A stretch of 64,000 bases of DNA from Adineta ricciae. Its lineage: Eukaryota; Rotifera; Eurotatoria; Adinetida; Adinetidae. Positions 21,236-32,680 of this stretch are shown here, one piece after another. Both the position numbers and the translations under genes were made by a program. Within the stretch, counting starts at the first letter, position 1. Every line of letters starts with the position of its first letter. The stretch lies in NCBI GenBank assembly GCA_905250025.1, contig CAJNOJ010000094.1:6193-70192 (forward strand), written 5' to 3'. The notes under the pieces were generated by a model. That model searched no databases. It saw only the letters and a list, made by a program, of their open reading frames with translations, and was not told the origin of the DNA.

Positions 21236-24200
21236 ATGTTCTATATCTATGCGTTTGTTATCAACTGTGTCCTAAGAAATGTTGTGTGTCAAGAAACTAC
21301 AGCTCCTTACGATATACGTGTCGATCATTATAAAGTTGACGTAACAAAAGATTTAGTAATCAATACTGCGCGTCCTCAAATATCGTGGAAAATCTCAGCG
21401 TTCAACGACGATCGAAACGTCTATCAAACAGCTTATCAACTTCAAATTCAATCACGCAAAACACAATGGGACAGTGGGCAGATAATATCAAAACAATCAC
21501 TTCATGTTTTTTATACTAATCTCGATGAATTGCATTCGACGACGTTCTACCAACTTCGTTTACGAATTTGGACCACATTATCGAACGAATCAAGTGCATG
21601 GACCGAATGGATACGTTTCCGAACGTTTATGTTTGATATTCAAACGACGATTGCAAACAGAGCAAGTGAATTCATGTGGATAGGATCGAATATGATACCT
21701 AGAAATGAGTTTCGAAAAGAATTTCAAGTGCCCGGTGGAAGTCCAATTCAATCGGCAGTCGTTTTTATATCTGGTTTGGGATATTATGAATTATATGTCA
21801 ATGGAAATAAAACGGATTCGAGTCGGAAACTAGATCCCGCGTGGACTGTATACGAAAAACGTACATTATTGGTTTCATTCGATTTATCCGCTATTATTAA
21901 AGTAATATGACATGTAGCTTTACTTGTAAATAGAGTTGTAACTATTTCGTTCGCTATCTACAGGTGGGAATGAATGCAGTTGGTGTTCGATTGGGGAATG
22001 GATGGTATAGTCGAGAGCAAAATACTTTTCCAATGCCACCATCTCAACTTCTCTATGGTAGTTATTGTAAACATTCTTTTGCAGAAATATTTTAGTGACC
22101 TTGTTTACAGGTCCACCCCGTTTTCTGTTTTATTTGAAGATTTTCTTCGAAGATGGAAGCGAATTTGATCTGGGAAGTGACACGACTTGGATAGGACGTC
22201 AAAATGCTATTCTACACGATAGTATTTACAATGGTGAATTCGTTGACAGTCGCTATGATCGCACCAATTGGTCACAGGTAGGGTTCAACGACACACTTTC
22301 GTTGTGGTTACCAGCTGACGAAATGCCATCTCCGTTAAACAAAACCTTACCTGGCCATCTAGTCATGCAAGATATGCCTCCGATTCGTGCAGGAGCTGAT
22401 GCACTACATATTGAAGTTTCGACTGAGCCTATTGGCGAGTATTTAACACCGAGCGAAGTAGGTCAAATTCTAGGCGGTAAGTTGAGTGATGGTGGGGTGT
22501 TAAAACCAATAGCCACATGGTCACCAACTATAGGTCAGTGTATCTTGTTCGAAAGTGATAATTCTTATTGCAATAGATTATTTGTTATAGGAGTACAAGT
22601 GTTCGATATGGGTCAAAATATGGCTGGATGGTGTCGAATAAAACTTCGAGGTCCACGCGGTGTTGGCATTTATATTCATCATGGAGAAGTGCTGACTCTA
22701 CCAACTGTTACCGCGAAGTAATTAAATTACACGAATGTGTCAAACGATTGTAATTCGGTCAAACATTTTCTTTTAAAGACAAGCCAGTGGCGAGGTGTAC
22801 ACAGAAAATCTTCTTGGTGCGACTCAATCTGATACCTATGTATTACGTGGAGATCCAACAGGTGAAATCTATGAGCCAACGTAATTAGATGTTCACATTT
22901 TTCTACGTATCCTATGATTTTTGTTCCTTTCTTTCTGTCACATTAGTTTTACCTATCATGGGTTTCGCTATGTGTCAATTTATAATGTGCAGGGTGAAAT
23001 GGCACTTGGGGATGTGGAATGTCCCGTTGTTCACAGTGAAACAACATTGAAAGGACATTTCACGACAAGTAACCCGATTATCAATCAGATTCAACATAAT
23101 ATTCAGTGGAGTCAGCTGAATAACCTAATGTCACTACCAACAGATTGGTAATCTATACAAATTAACATGAGTGCTCTTCTCCTAGCGTAACTAAATTTCT
23201 TTCTCTTTTTCTTCCGTTGTTTAGTCCGCAACGACAAGAACGTCGAGGGTGGCTGGGCGACGCCGCTTTAACTGTGAATGAAGCTTTGTACAATTTTGAT
23301 CTGATCAAGTTATACATCAATTTTCTTCATTCGATTGTTGACAGCCAAGGTCCTGATGGTTCCGTACCTGACACTGTACCGTTTGCAGACGGTGATTATC
23401 CAGCTGATCCCAATTGGGGTAGTGCCTTTCCAACTATTGCTTGGCAACTCTATCGCCATTATAACGATCCTGAAGTTCTATATACTTTCTACACTAATAT
23501 TCGCACTTATGTTGAAAGTGTTCATACGGCTTATAAATCAACTGGCTTAGCAGGCCTTTTCTATTCATATAGTGATTGGGTGCCTCCTCCGCCAGAGCCA
23601 AGAGTGAATGGATCTCTCGCTTCATCATTTGCTTTTCTACACGATGTGTCGTTGTTAGTCAATATATCTCAAGTTATTCATAATACAAACGATACAGCTG
23701 CGTATTTGGCATTGTATCAACGATTAGCCGAAGAATTTCATCAAGTCTTTTTCAATCGCACATCGAATTTCTACGGTGACGGTTCACAAACTGCACAGAT
23801 ATTTGCTCTCGCTCTGCCCAACGTAGTGCCAAACAATGTTCGTCATTTTGTCCTAGACCGTCTTGTATCAGATATCAATCAAAAAGATATTCATGTTTCA
23901 ACAGGAATTCTCGGCACTGCCTTTTTATATCCATTGTTATCAGACAACGGCCATCATGATCTGGCACTTCGACTGATAACATCCACTACCTATCCATCGT
24001 ATGGTTATATGTTCAACAATCCTTATGAAAATGCTACAACCCTTTGGGAACTTTGGAATACACCTTTCGAAGGGCCGCAAATGAACTCGCGCGATCATAT
24101 TATGTTTGGAAGTGTCGGTGCTTGGTTCTATTCACACTTAGCAGGTATCGATTTTGACACAGATTCCATCGTCATTCATCCACGTTTGGCAACTGAAAGC

Positions 24201-24521
24201 AACAAACATCTTCTATCTAAAGTTGACTGTCAACTGAATACTAGACATGGTCTCATTCATGTTGCATATACTCGCGATACAACACCGAACTCGATTCGAC
24301 TTCGACTTCATATTCCACCAAACACGCGAGCTCGAGTGATATTTGAACCGTTGTTTTCCGAAGCTAGATGCTCTCGAATCATCGAAGGAAATGAACTGAT
24401 CTGGCTAACGGATCGAAACTCGACTTTCAACAAGCAGAATCTTGAACTCGAGCTTAAAACTGGCTCAATGATTGCTTGGATTGGTTCCGGCAAATACGAG
24501 TATGAAGTTTATTGGGAATAG
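21236..24521 (+). CDS. Secreted GH78 alpha-L-rhamnosidase (copy A')
   Basis: Exons 21236-21901, 21964-22057, 22111-22533, 22591-22717, 22779-22880, 22947-23147, 23225-24521; 969 residues. All seven exon lengths equal those of copy A. The signal peptide, Asp537, Arg541, Glu543, Trp547 and Glu813 are all kept, as is Gln542. About eight amino-acid changes fall in the last exon (for example QLYRHY, FYGDGS, NGHHDL). Both copies appear functional although their upstream DNA differs completely beyond about 135 bp, so their expression could differ. Confidence 0.93.
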
Positions 24522-24714
24522 ATTAATCGAACAAACAAACTAAAATACTTTGATCCATATAGTTGATTCTTTTCATTTAGGATATCATTTAATCATAGTG
24601 TTTTCTGTTTGTGCGATTTACGAATACAAATTGTAATTAATTGAAATCAAAATAGAGTGAATGAAACCAGTGTCGACTTGTAGTTGACTATCGACTCGGT
24701 GGTCTCTGAAGTTC

Positions 24715-25290
24715 TTATAGCTGTTTATTGCATTTTCTGCATATACCCTTTTTACCAGCTTCACAACGTGCATAGTCATGTGGTGCAGTTGCTTTATCAA
24801 TTTCCTCCAGTTTATCTGCACGCTTATTCGCGTTTTCATCACGTATACCGTAAAAAACGTCTAGTATCCAAGTACACATCCAGTATGCCGTCCATACTAA
24901 ACTCTCAATACCCGCAAGAGACCCTTGACAGTAATTGTTACATCCTTTGCAAGCTTGTTTTTCGATACGAACTTGAATAACATTTGTATTTCTCCGAGCT
25001 CTCCAAACGACAGTCGTAAAAGACGACTTCCACACTCTCTTGCATTGAGGACAGGGGAATCTATTTTTTCGCGGAAAATAGGTCTAAGATGATCAAAATA
25101 CGATTCGAACTCACTTTCCTTTAGCATTATGTATTCGAAATGGCCATTGTTCTTTCTGATCATTTAAAGCGTCTCGACGAGTTTTCACTCTAGGCAGCAT
25201 CGGTTCGATGATCCATTCAGGTACTGCGTGGTATTCTAAGGCATCATAGAACTTTGATTCTATCGAACGAAACCATTTGTCTTTCGCCAT
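24715..25290 (-). CDS. 3CxxC-type zinc-finger protein (copy A')
   Basis: Complement of 25115..25290 and 24715..25060; 173 residues. The same splice joins NAKGK to FPCPQCKRVW. The three CxxC pairs (CPQC, CKGC, CRKC) and the C-terminal Cys/His region are kept. It ends in RKCNKQL, three residues shorter than copy A. Changes include MLPRVKT for MPPRVNT and NDQKEQ for DGQKER. Confidence 0.78.
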
Positions 25291-26507
25291 ATCTACACTT
25301 GTTATTGTAGAAAAACGTAACTTAAAAATAAAAAATAACAGTTTGTCTCTCGCCCATGGTTTTCGTTGTTTCTTATCGCGGTGTGTATTTCGACGAAATT
25401 TTACCTTGCTTGCAATGCACTGATGTGATTTTGTTTTGCGACGAAAAACGCTTTGCCTGACTTGTCGATCACTTTGGTTATCATGTTTTCGTAGCGATCA
25501 CACTTCATTTGCGTTTTTGTAGCACACACTGACGTGAAACACTTCGCAAGGTTTGCTTTTCTCTAAGGAAATGCTACTTGAAAAGAGAAAAAACGTAAGT
25601 AATGGACATAAAACGCAAGCTTTTGTCAAATAAGTCAATCATCTGAATATAAATCGGAATATGTACTAGTTTAATCCCTGATCTGATAATTTAATCAATA
25701 TCGGTGATTTTATTCAATCAAGTATCCCGACTGATCATTCTGATTTTCAATTTTATGCACAATAAATCTAGCGAATGTATTCTCCTCGGTCGGTTGTCAT
25801 TAAATTGTAATCAGATTCTAGACAACACATATCCGACTCTTCTCAATTTTGTTTCATACAATGTTAACAACACTTAGATATGTTTTTTTAATGTATGAGT
25901 CTTTCAATATACGTTTTATCGGTAATATATCAAAACTTTCAATAAATTCAAGAGAAAAGTCACATAACTTGTGAACGAAATCTTCAATTAGGTGGATAAC
26001 AGCCTGAAGTATATGTAGTCCATGAAAACCAATCAAATATTTTTCTTTAGAAATAATAATAAACGTAGTAGCTATTCTGAAAATTCATATCCAGAGCGAA
26101 TAACATTCGAGTTCGATGACTCATGTGATGCAATAACGTGTACATACCATGGGTGTGTTCTTCGAGATTGAGAGTTTTGATAAAAAAAGAAAAAATTTCT
26201 TTTATCCTTTTCTGCTTTGAAGATTTTTTATCATGTGACTCATGACATCGATTAGTCAACGTGTTATCGGGAAAGCGAATAAGCTGATGTTGTGTACTTT
26301 CTAATCAATTACTCGAAACCCTAAACACTTAATTTCTCGGACCACATACTGATACGTATGTTGATAATCCGTGAAGATTATTACTCATTTTTCTTCTTTT
26401 TTTAAAACTTTATCGAACCAAACAAATCACATAGCACCGTTAATGACGTGTCTATTTGTATCTGAAATAAATCAACTGTGATTCTATCATTTCACTTTGA
26501 AAGCAGA
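25291..26507. other. Intergenic region, 3CxxC gene to YHGT-domain gene (copy A')
   Basis: The counterpart of 9635-10901, collinear with small indels. Small open frames here (for example 25854-26036 and 26047-26259, minus strand) are not preserved as frames in copy A and show no domain. Nothing else is seen. Confidence 0.6.
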
Positions 26508-27380
26508 TCAAATTTCAGTTAAATGAATTAACACACCATAGGGCACTACTGCTGCTCTTACTTCCGTAAATATTTCGATTTGATCATTCGGTATAAATGG
26601 GCACAGTCGCTTCGAGCCAGCATTGATTGTTTCACCTTGTACTTTGTATGATCCCGGTTGTTGACGGCATTGAAGAACAAGGCGTGCATCGTAAGTTTTA
26701 CCAGTTTGTTGCGAATGAAAGCGTTGTGGAGGACAGTAAGCTTCATAACTTGAATACGCGATCGTTGGGGACGTGTAAATATGATTTTTTCCGGGAATAT
26801 GGTCGGGCAATATGGCAACTTTTGTACCATCTAAACACGTGTCACCAGGTAAGAGGAATTGACGGTGATGAATGATCGATTGAGCGGCCATAGGACGTGT
26901 CCCGTGATAGGTTACGATCCATTTACTCCAAATACGATCAATATCAGCGCGAACTTGATGAACATGTAGACCAAATCGACACCAACCACGTGGAAGAACA
27001 TATTTTGAACCACCTTGCACAGTGGTATCTTCGCGTGAGCTAGGATAACAGTTTTCGCAGTAACAACGGTTATGCTGACGATCAAAAAAACTTTTATCCC
27101 ATCTCAATGACGATAAATATTCTGCACAGACTTTTTTATACTGACATGAAACAGGAGTGTCATTTTCCCGCGGAGTTATTCTATGTGCTGCTGCTGCTGC
27201 TGTTGATGCTCGTGGACGGATATGTCCTAACGAAATTCGAGGACTTCGATCGTGTTTTGCGAATGGAATTGTCGACGGCGACGGCCGCAAAGATGTAGTG
27301 AATTCTTTTCTGCAGTGTGGACAAGATCTTAGCTGAATAGGAGGCGTTTCGCCATGGCAATTGCTACAGCGACGGGGCAT
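26508..27380 (-). CDS. Zinc-ribbon plus YHGT-domain ART-like protein (copy A')
   Basis: A single exon of 290 residues, one longer than copy A through an Ala-run difference (RASTAAAAAHR). The zinc ribbon, the CYCENC cluster, TYHGT, IYTSPTIAYSS and QIEIFTE are all unchanged. It is head-to-head with the membrane-anchored paralogue at 27615, 234 bp away. Confidence 0.72.
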   Translation of the reverse strand: MPRRCSNCHGETPPIQLRSCPHCRKEFTTSLRPSPSTIPFAKHDRSPRISLGHIRPRASTAAAAAHRITPRENDTPVSCQYKKVCAEYLSSLRWDKSFFDRQHNRCYCENCYPSSREDTTVQGGSKYVLPRGWCRFGLHVHQVRADIDRIWSKWIVTYHGTRPMAAQSIIHHRQFLLPGDTCLDGTKVAILPDHIPGKNHIYTSPTIAYSSYEAYCPPQRFHSQQTGKTYDARLVLQCRQQPGSYKVQGETINAGSKRLCPFIPNDQIEIFTEVRAAVVPYGVLIHLTEI

Positions 27381-27614
27381 CGGCTTTGCCTCAATAAAAT
27401 AATACCTTGAAACAGTGTGAAACTTCCAACACGCGACTGATTTGCTTTCGTATGTGAGTAACGTTTATGCACTTCTGATTTTACCTTTTTTTGTTCTATA
27501 ATGTTTATGGCAAGTGTATCGCAGTAACCCTCCTTTCTTCTCGTCAAAGCAGAACTGAAAAAAAAAGCTTTTCAATAAATAACCAACAAAAAGACGCTAA
27601 GTCATTCGCTAAGA

Positions 27615-28946
27615 ATGTCTGTAGTAACAAATTCTTCTCTTCTTCCTACTACATCACAGAGTCAACAGGGTAGATCATAGAGTTAATAGGGTATCATTGA
27701 TGTATATTTCATTGATTTTTTTAAAGGAAGCGCTCAGTCTTTGAGTACAGCAGAAGTTGCTGGAATCGTTGCTGGATGTATTGTTGGCACCGTTTTGATC
27801 ATCATAATTTGCGTTTGCGCTTCAAAATGGAGAAAAAACAACAGAGATAAGCGCTCAAAAGGTATGCTATTAATAAATTAACATAATCTAATCGCGGGAT
27901 AAAAATGTTTTACCGTTTCTCATTAAAAAAACTATCACGATTTGATTTTACACATAGCATCTAGAAGGTCGGCAACATCTTCATCACCACCGAATCCTAA
28001 TGTTGTGGTTAAAAATGAGTTACCAATACTGAAGCCTATTACACCTAAGCCAGTTCATCGTCCACCGCCTACACCAAAACCAGTTCACCATCCACCGTCC
28101 ACACCAAAACCAGTTCATCATCCACCGCCTACACCAAAACCGAGCCACCATCCACCGCCTACACCAAAACCGAGCCACCATCCACCGCCTACACCAAAAC
28201 CGAGCCACCATCCACCGCCTACACCAAAACCGAGCCACCATCCACCGCCTACACCAAAACCAGATGATGCAGGATCAAAAGCATTTCCATTATCTGATTT
28301 ATGTCCACAAAGTTTACGCACACAATATTCTAAAAGGATTCTTCGTCTAGATAAACGTTATTTTGATTTTGCTCATAATTTGTGCTTTTGTTCACATTGC
28401 TATCCCAGTACAAAACCTGATCGATTCACAGTGGCTCAATCTATCTATACTGTTCCGAGAGGTTGGACACGTTTTGGTCTTCGAGTCGACGACACCGTAA
28501 TAGCTAATCGCAAGTTATTTAAACAATGGTACACAGCTTTCTATGGGACATCAAGAGATAATGTCGAATCGATTATGCGCAACCTTTACGTACCTATGCA
28601 TGGTGACAAACTGTTAAGTGGCGAAACATTCAGTACACATTTACCGGACAAGACGCATGTTTACACGTCACCATCTATCCACTATGCTTCCCTACGACAT
28701 ATATGTCCAACCGATGTTGTAAAAATGAACAATGAGTGGTATGATGTTCAAATCGTGCTGGAGTGTAAACAAAATCCCGAAGGAATCATCAAAAAAGCAG
28801 GACGTGAGAAAAATGTATGTCAGATCATACCCGATGATCAAATTGAATGGATGACAAGTCGCAGATCATCAATTGTACCATATGGTCTTCTTATTCGTAG
28901 TCGAAAACATCGATGTACCAAAAAATGTAACGATTTACATTCTTAG
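27615..28946 (+). CDS. Membrane-anchored proline-repeat protein with degenerate YHGT domain (copy A')
   Basis: Exons 27615-27669, 27727-27861, 27958-28946; 392 residues. The transmembrane helix (VAGIVAGCIVGTVLIII) and basic segment are conserved. The proline linker is two decamers shorter than in copy A, and the first units use KPVHH rather than KPSHH. The domain again has AFYGT where the paralogue has TYHGT. The frame, splice sites and C-terminus (HRCTKKCNDLHS) are intact. Confidence 0.78.
28032..28271 (+). repeat. 30-bp coding minisatellite, about eight units with ends (copy A')
   Basis: Six full 30-bp units (28062-28241) plus a variant unit on each side encode the PTPKP linker. Five units on the right are nearly identical in DNA, suggesting recent homogenisation, while the left units carry KPV instead of KPS. 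Confidence 0.92.
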
Positions 28947-29255
28947 ATCAAGAGCTTTTGAATCAAAGCCAAGTATTTGTTGTGAAAATATGTTTCAGCC
29001 ACTCGATCTGTCTTGAAAACTAACGTGTGGTTTCTCATTTATTTAAATAAAAGTTGAACAGTAACAACAATTCATTTTTTTGACGTGACATGTTCGATTT
29101 TCTGAACCAAGCAAATTCATCATGAAGAAGTAATGATTATTTTGTATAAAAAGGAAAATTTCATTTTAGGATTACGATATGACTGCGTTTACGCAACAAA
29201 CTTGAAATATCTCTTGCAATCCGTGAGATAAGCATGGAATAAATTCACGAATCCA

Positions 29256-30110
29256 TTACTGTATTGTATGACCAAACACACTTTTTGTTGTGTCAACTAG
29301 ATCAATACTGGTTTTCTGTTCAGCGATAGCACGAATTTCATAATTAGCTAACTTTTTTGCCCATAGACAGAAATCAGCGAGATATCCAAAATAACACCAA
29401 CTACGGAAGTTCCATCTTCGTAGGGAGTGGCGCGGCAAAGGAGAATCTCTACATGGATAATCAAGAACTCTATTTCCATCGAGAAAAACTTCAATATTTT
29501 CATTAACTTTACATTCAAGGACAAGCGTAAAATGAATCCATTTGTCTAATTCTAGTTGAGTACAGTCTTGTTCGATAAATTTCTCGATGGTATTCGTAAT
29601 CACTATACTGCCAGTGTGGAAATCGAGCTCGAGTTGTAACGTTGTGTGATTTTCAAAAGAAAACTCCATACTCAACTTTTTCAAGTGATCAGAACTGCAC
29701 ATAATTAACCAGAATGAGAAAGTCCATTGAGCAAAATCATTTGCTGCTAATTCATAATGCACCGATATCCTCGAGTTGTTATGCCTCAAACAAGGTAAAT
29801 GATAGAAGAAATCCTTGTCGGTATAAAATACATTTTGAACTTCAGGACAAGTTTCAGCTGATCTGCTTCGGATCGTTTGGTCAGCAGATACAAAATTTTT
29901 ATAAAGATTGTTTCGTTCAGTGAATTTAAACCAAATCTGTAAATTGTCCATAAAACGAAGACGTTGCCGTGTTGAATATTCTTTTAAAAACCATTCCTTC
30001 AGAATTAAATTACGAAACAGCCTGCAAACAGCCGACGTTTGAGCAAGGTCTTCCAAGGAAGGAAGGAATAAGAAGATCTGTTGCCAAAGTTCCGGTGGGA
30101 GTGTCGCCAT
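29256..30110 (-). CDS. F-box protein with LamG-like domain (copy A')
   Basis: A single exon of 284 residues from the ATG at 30110, one residue shorter at the C-terminus than copy A. The F-box (LPPELWQQIFLFLPSLEDLA) and LamG-like strands are conserved (WTFSFWLIMCSS, IEVFLDGNRV, CYFGYLADFCLW). It is a likely SCF substrate adaptor, as for copy A. Confidence 0.84.
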   Translation of the reverse strand: MATLPPELWQQIFLFLPSLEDLAQTSAVCRLFRNLILKEWFLKEYSTRQRLRFMDNLQIWFKFTERNNLYKNFVSADQTIRSRSAETCPEVQNVFYTDKDFFYHLPCLRHNNSRISVHYELAANDFAQWTFSFWLIMCSSDHLKKLSMEFSFENHTTLQLELDFHTGSIVITNTIEKFIEQDCTQLELDKWIHFTLVLECKVNENIEVFLDGNRVLDYPCRDSPLPRHSLRRWNFRSWCYFGYLADFCLWAKKLANYEIRAIAEQKTSIDLVDTTKSVFGHTIQ

Positions 30111-31088
30111 TAAACGTGGTTGAAGAAATTGCGAGAAAAGAAAGTATTTCTCAATCCAAATACAATATAAAAAAACCAATTATATTTTCGTCTATGTTGC
30201 AATGCAGATATGTAACACGTGGCCGTGCTCGGTAGTATAGGGGTAGGAAGCGAAAAAATCTCTCAGATGATTTATGATTCAAAGTAAACACGCACGAAAA
30301 AAATAAAAAATGTGAAATACTGAATGCTTTTTCTCCTCCGAAGACGTTTAAAGACACTTAAATTATTAAAAATAGGAATCATTTGTCTAGTTCATAATCA
30401 TCAGACGTGAATCAGATCAGATAGTATCTAATTTACTTGTTTTCTTAAAGCTCTAGATTTAACAAATACCTGAAGTCGAGTATTAAAATCTCATAAATAT
30501 ATGGTACAACGTGCATCCTTGGTAGGCAGATTAACGGCATAGCGTTTGTCTTCTCACCAGTTTACTATTATCGATATCACGACACTATTGGAAACCGTTC
30601 CAATAGTTATCATAGGTAGGGTGTGAAGGTAGGTGTAGAAAATACTATGGTGCTTGTAGTGATGCACATTCGGTCTCCTTATAGGCTCCAACACACAGAC
30701 TAATTCAAAGCAAATTGAGAAATATCATTGGCTATTTTACATTACAATGTGAACTTTATCGGTTAACTCGACGGCAATTGTTTCCGCTCGTTTGATTCCG
30801 TGGAAGAGAAAGTTAAACACCCTCCTTCTTTTGCATGAAACATTGTTCGATAAGATAATTACTCAAAATAAATATGAATTCTATTTTAATTCGATTGAAG
30901 GTCAATCAAATGATTATCAGTAGAGAGTCATGTTACTCATTTTCGTTGTGTGTTTCACATTGAAATCAATGCCATGCGTTGACTATCGACATCCTATCAT
31001 TGCCTTACACAAAGAATTGAAAACAAAGTCAACTTGATCGCTGCATTTTTCGTTGCAACTGAATTTATAGCTGCCGGTACACCTTCAA
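30111..31088. other. Intergenic region, F-box/LamG gene to sugar transporter (copy A')
   Basis: The counterpart of 14459-15475, with a 33-bp deletion near 30827 and other indels. The weak telomere-like stretch (tagggtgtgaaggtaggtgtag) at about 30616-30637 is conserved. No gene is seen. Confidence 0.6.
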
Positions 31089-31318
31089 ATGTTATCCCGA
31101 GCAGATTATCAAGTTTATGGTACAGCAGTATTTGCTGCCATTGGTGGTTTTCTATTTGGTTATGATCTCGGTGTGATTTCCGGTGTGATCACCATGTCGA
31201 ACTTTATTGCTGTTTTCGGCGATCAAGCAAGTATGTCGCGTGGATCGTTGACTAGCAGTATCTCAGGATCAATCGTCGGTGTAATGTCCATTGGATGTTT
31301 CATCGGCGCACTTCTCGC
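31089..31318 (+). CDS. MFS sugar transporter, 5' fragment (end of copy A')
   Basis: The start codon at 31089 and the first 76 codons, through TM1 and into TM2 (SIVGVMSIGCFIGALLA), up to the single n at 31319. The next contig repeats 221 bp of it exactly, so the fragment and the following sequence are one gene with an unmerged overlap. Confidence 0.9.
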
Positions 31319-31319
31319 N
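31319..31319. other. Single-n contig junction with unmerged 221-bp overlap
   Basis: The n at 31319 separates 31098-31318 from 31320-31540, and these 221-bp stretches read the same. This is a scaffold join where the contig ends overlapped but were not merged. Confidence 0.92.
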
Positions 31320-32509
31320 CGAGCAGATTATCAAGTTTATGGTACAGCAGTATTTGCTGCCATTGGTGGTTTTCTATTTGGTTATGATCTCGGTGTGATT
31401 TCCGGTGTGATCACCATGTCGAACTTTATTGCTGTTTTCGGCGATCAAGCAAGTATGTCGCGTGGATCGTTGACTAGCAGTATCTCAGGATCAATCGTCG
31501 GTGTAATGTCCATTGGATGTTTCATCGGCGCACTTCTCGCTGGTCAAGCAAGTGATCGATTTTCGCGTAAATATTCCATTGTACTTTTCTCGATTATTTT
31601 CACCATCAGTGGCGCATTACAAGGTGGTTCGATGAACTTAACCATGCTTCTCGTGTCGCGTTTAGTCGCTGGTGTGAGTGTGGGTGCATTGTCGATGATT
31701 GTTCCTGTTTATCAATCGGAAATTTCAACGAAGGAACTTCGAGGACGGCTGGTTTCCTTTCAGCAATGGGCAATAACTATTGGAATAGCAGTTAGTTTCT
31801 GGACTAATTATGGTAAAGTTTTTGATTGAGAAATTGAACACTTCTGAGACGTTAAGAAAGAATTTGTCGATGTGTTTTAGGTACAGATTTGTATTTTACA
31901 TCAAGTAGTGCATCATGGCGAATTCCACTTGCCTTGCAGATTGTTCCAGCTTTGATCTTAGCAATTGGTATCCCATTCTTTCCATTCTCACCCCGTTGGT
32001 TAATGGCACAGGGTCGCGATAGCGAAGCATTAGCTGTTCTTAGGAAAATTCGTTCATCATCGCAGAAAAAGATTCTTTTAGAATATAACGAAATCAAACA
32101 AGAGATTATTACCGAAAATGAACAATCAGTTCGTTCCTATAATCAATTACTCCGTTATCCTCTTCGTCGTCGTCTTATTCTCGGCGTTACCATTCAAACT
32201 TGTCAACAACTCACCGGAATCAATTCGATCATGTACTATGCACCAGAAATATTCAAACAAGCGGGTTTATCCGGTCAGCGCGCTGCCCTATTAGCAACTG
32301 GGATCAACGGATGCATTAACGTTCTTGCTACAGTTCCTGCCATTCTCTATGTCGACGATTGGGGCCGACGACCTGTCTTGATCATTGGTGGCATGATTAT
32401 GAGTTTCGCTATGCTCACGATCGGTAGTATAATGGGTATACATGGCTATACAGTATATAATTCTACGACTGAGGTTACTGAAGTTATTATTCCGAATCAA
32501 ACAGCTTCG
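31320..32509 (+). CDS. MFS hexose transporter, lacks both ends here
   Basis: Exons <31320-31812 and 31881->32509 (68-bp intron). Read together with the start at 31089, it covers TM1 to about TM8 of a sugar porter. Landmarks are GGFLFGYDLGVISG, the GQASDRFSRK loop, FSPRWLM after TM6, QQLTGINSIMYYAPEIF in TM7 and DWGRRPVLIIGG after TM8. The sequence ends at the n at 32510, so TM9-12 are missing. The wording of TM7 and the DWGRRP loop is closer to fungal hexose transporters than to animal GLUTs, so a horizontal origin is plausible. It should import hexoses across the plasma membrane. Confidence 0.88.
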
Positions 32510-32510
32510 N
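32510..32510. other. Single-n contig junction inside the transporter gene
   Basis: The transporter frame stops at this n, and an unrelated C-terminal coding fragment follows that does not belong to a 12-TM transporter. The join is not biological evidence of adjacency. Confidence 0.9.
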
Positions 32511-32680
32511 AGCATTTACCGAAATTAACTAGTTTAACAGCTTATCTATGGTTTGTTAAAGATGATAATCATTTTTATTCGTGGTTTATCAAAGCAACAC
32601 AGAATTTCAATATTATTTTCGATCTTAAACCAATTAGTAAACGTGAAACTCTCTTATCGGCTTGGATTGAGCGAAAATGA
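32511..32680 (+). CDS. C-terminal fragment of an unidentified protein (copy B)
   Basis: An open frame from the contig edge to a stop at 32680, 56 codons, with LTSLTAYLWFVKDDNHFYS and a Lys/Arg-rich end (KRETLLSAWIERK). The same fragment starts copy B'. It does not look like the end of a sugar transporter, and I do not recognise it as the C-terminus of leukotriene A4 hydrolase, the gene placed before B'. An AATAAA at 32778 fits a gene end. The two copies differ by ISK versus TRK. Confidence 0.55.

Larger units (their letters stand above)
15705..31318. repeat. Block A': second copy of the A/A' duplicated segment
   Basis: This is the collinear, same-strand counterpart of 1-15660. Visible differences from block A are: a GC-AG intron in the PARP-like gene; an intact long RING/TRAF frame where A is frameshifted; two fewer proline-repeat units at 28032-28271; about 95 bp extra near 29130-29225; about 33 bp missing near 30827; and an unrelated or rearranged stretch at 19963-21100 upstream of the GH78 gene. 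It ends at a single n in the transporter gene. Confidence 0.93.

Noticed and set aside
31089-31829. A 246-codon frame with the transporter N-terminus twice
   Set aside because: The second N-terminus begins right after an n and repeats the preceding 221 bp exactly, so it is an unmerged assembly overlap and not a fused protein.
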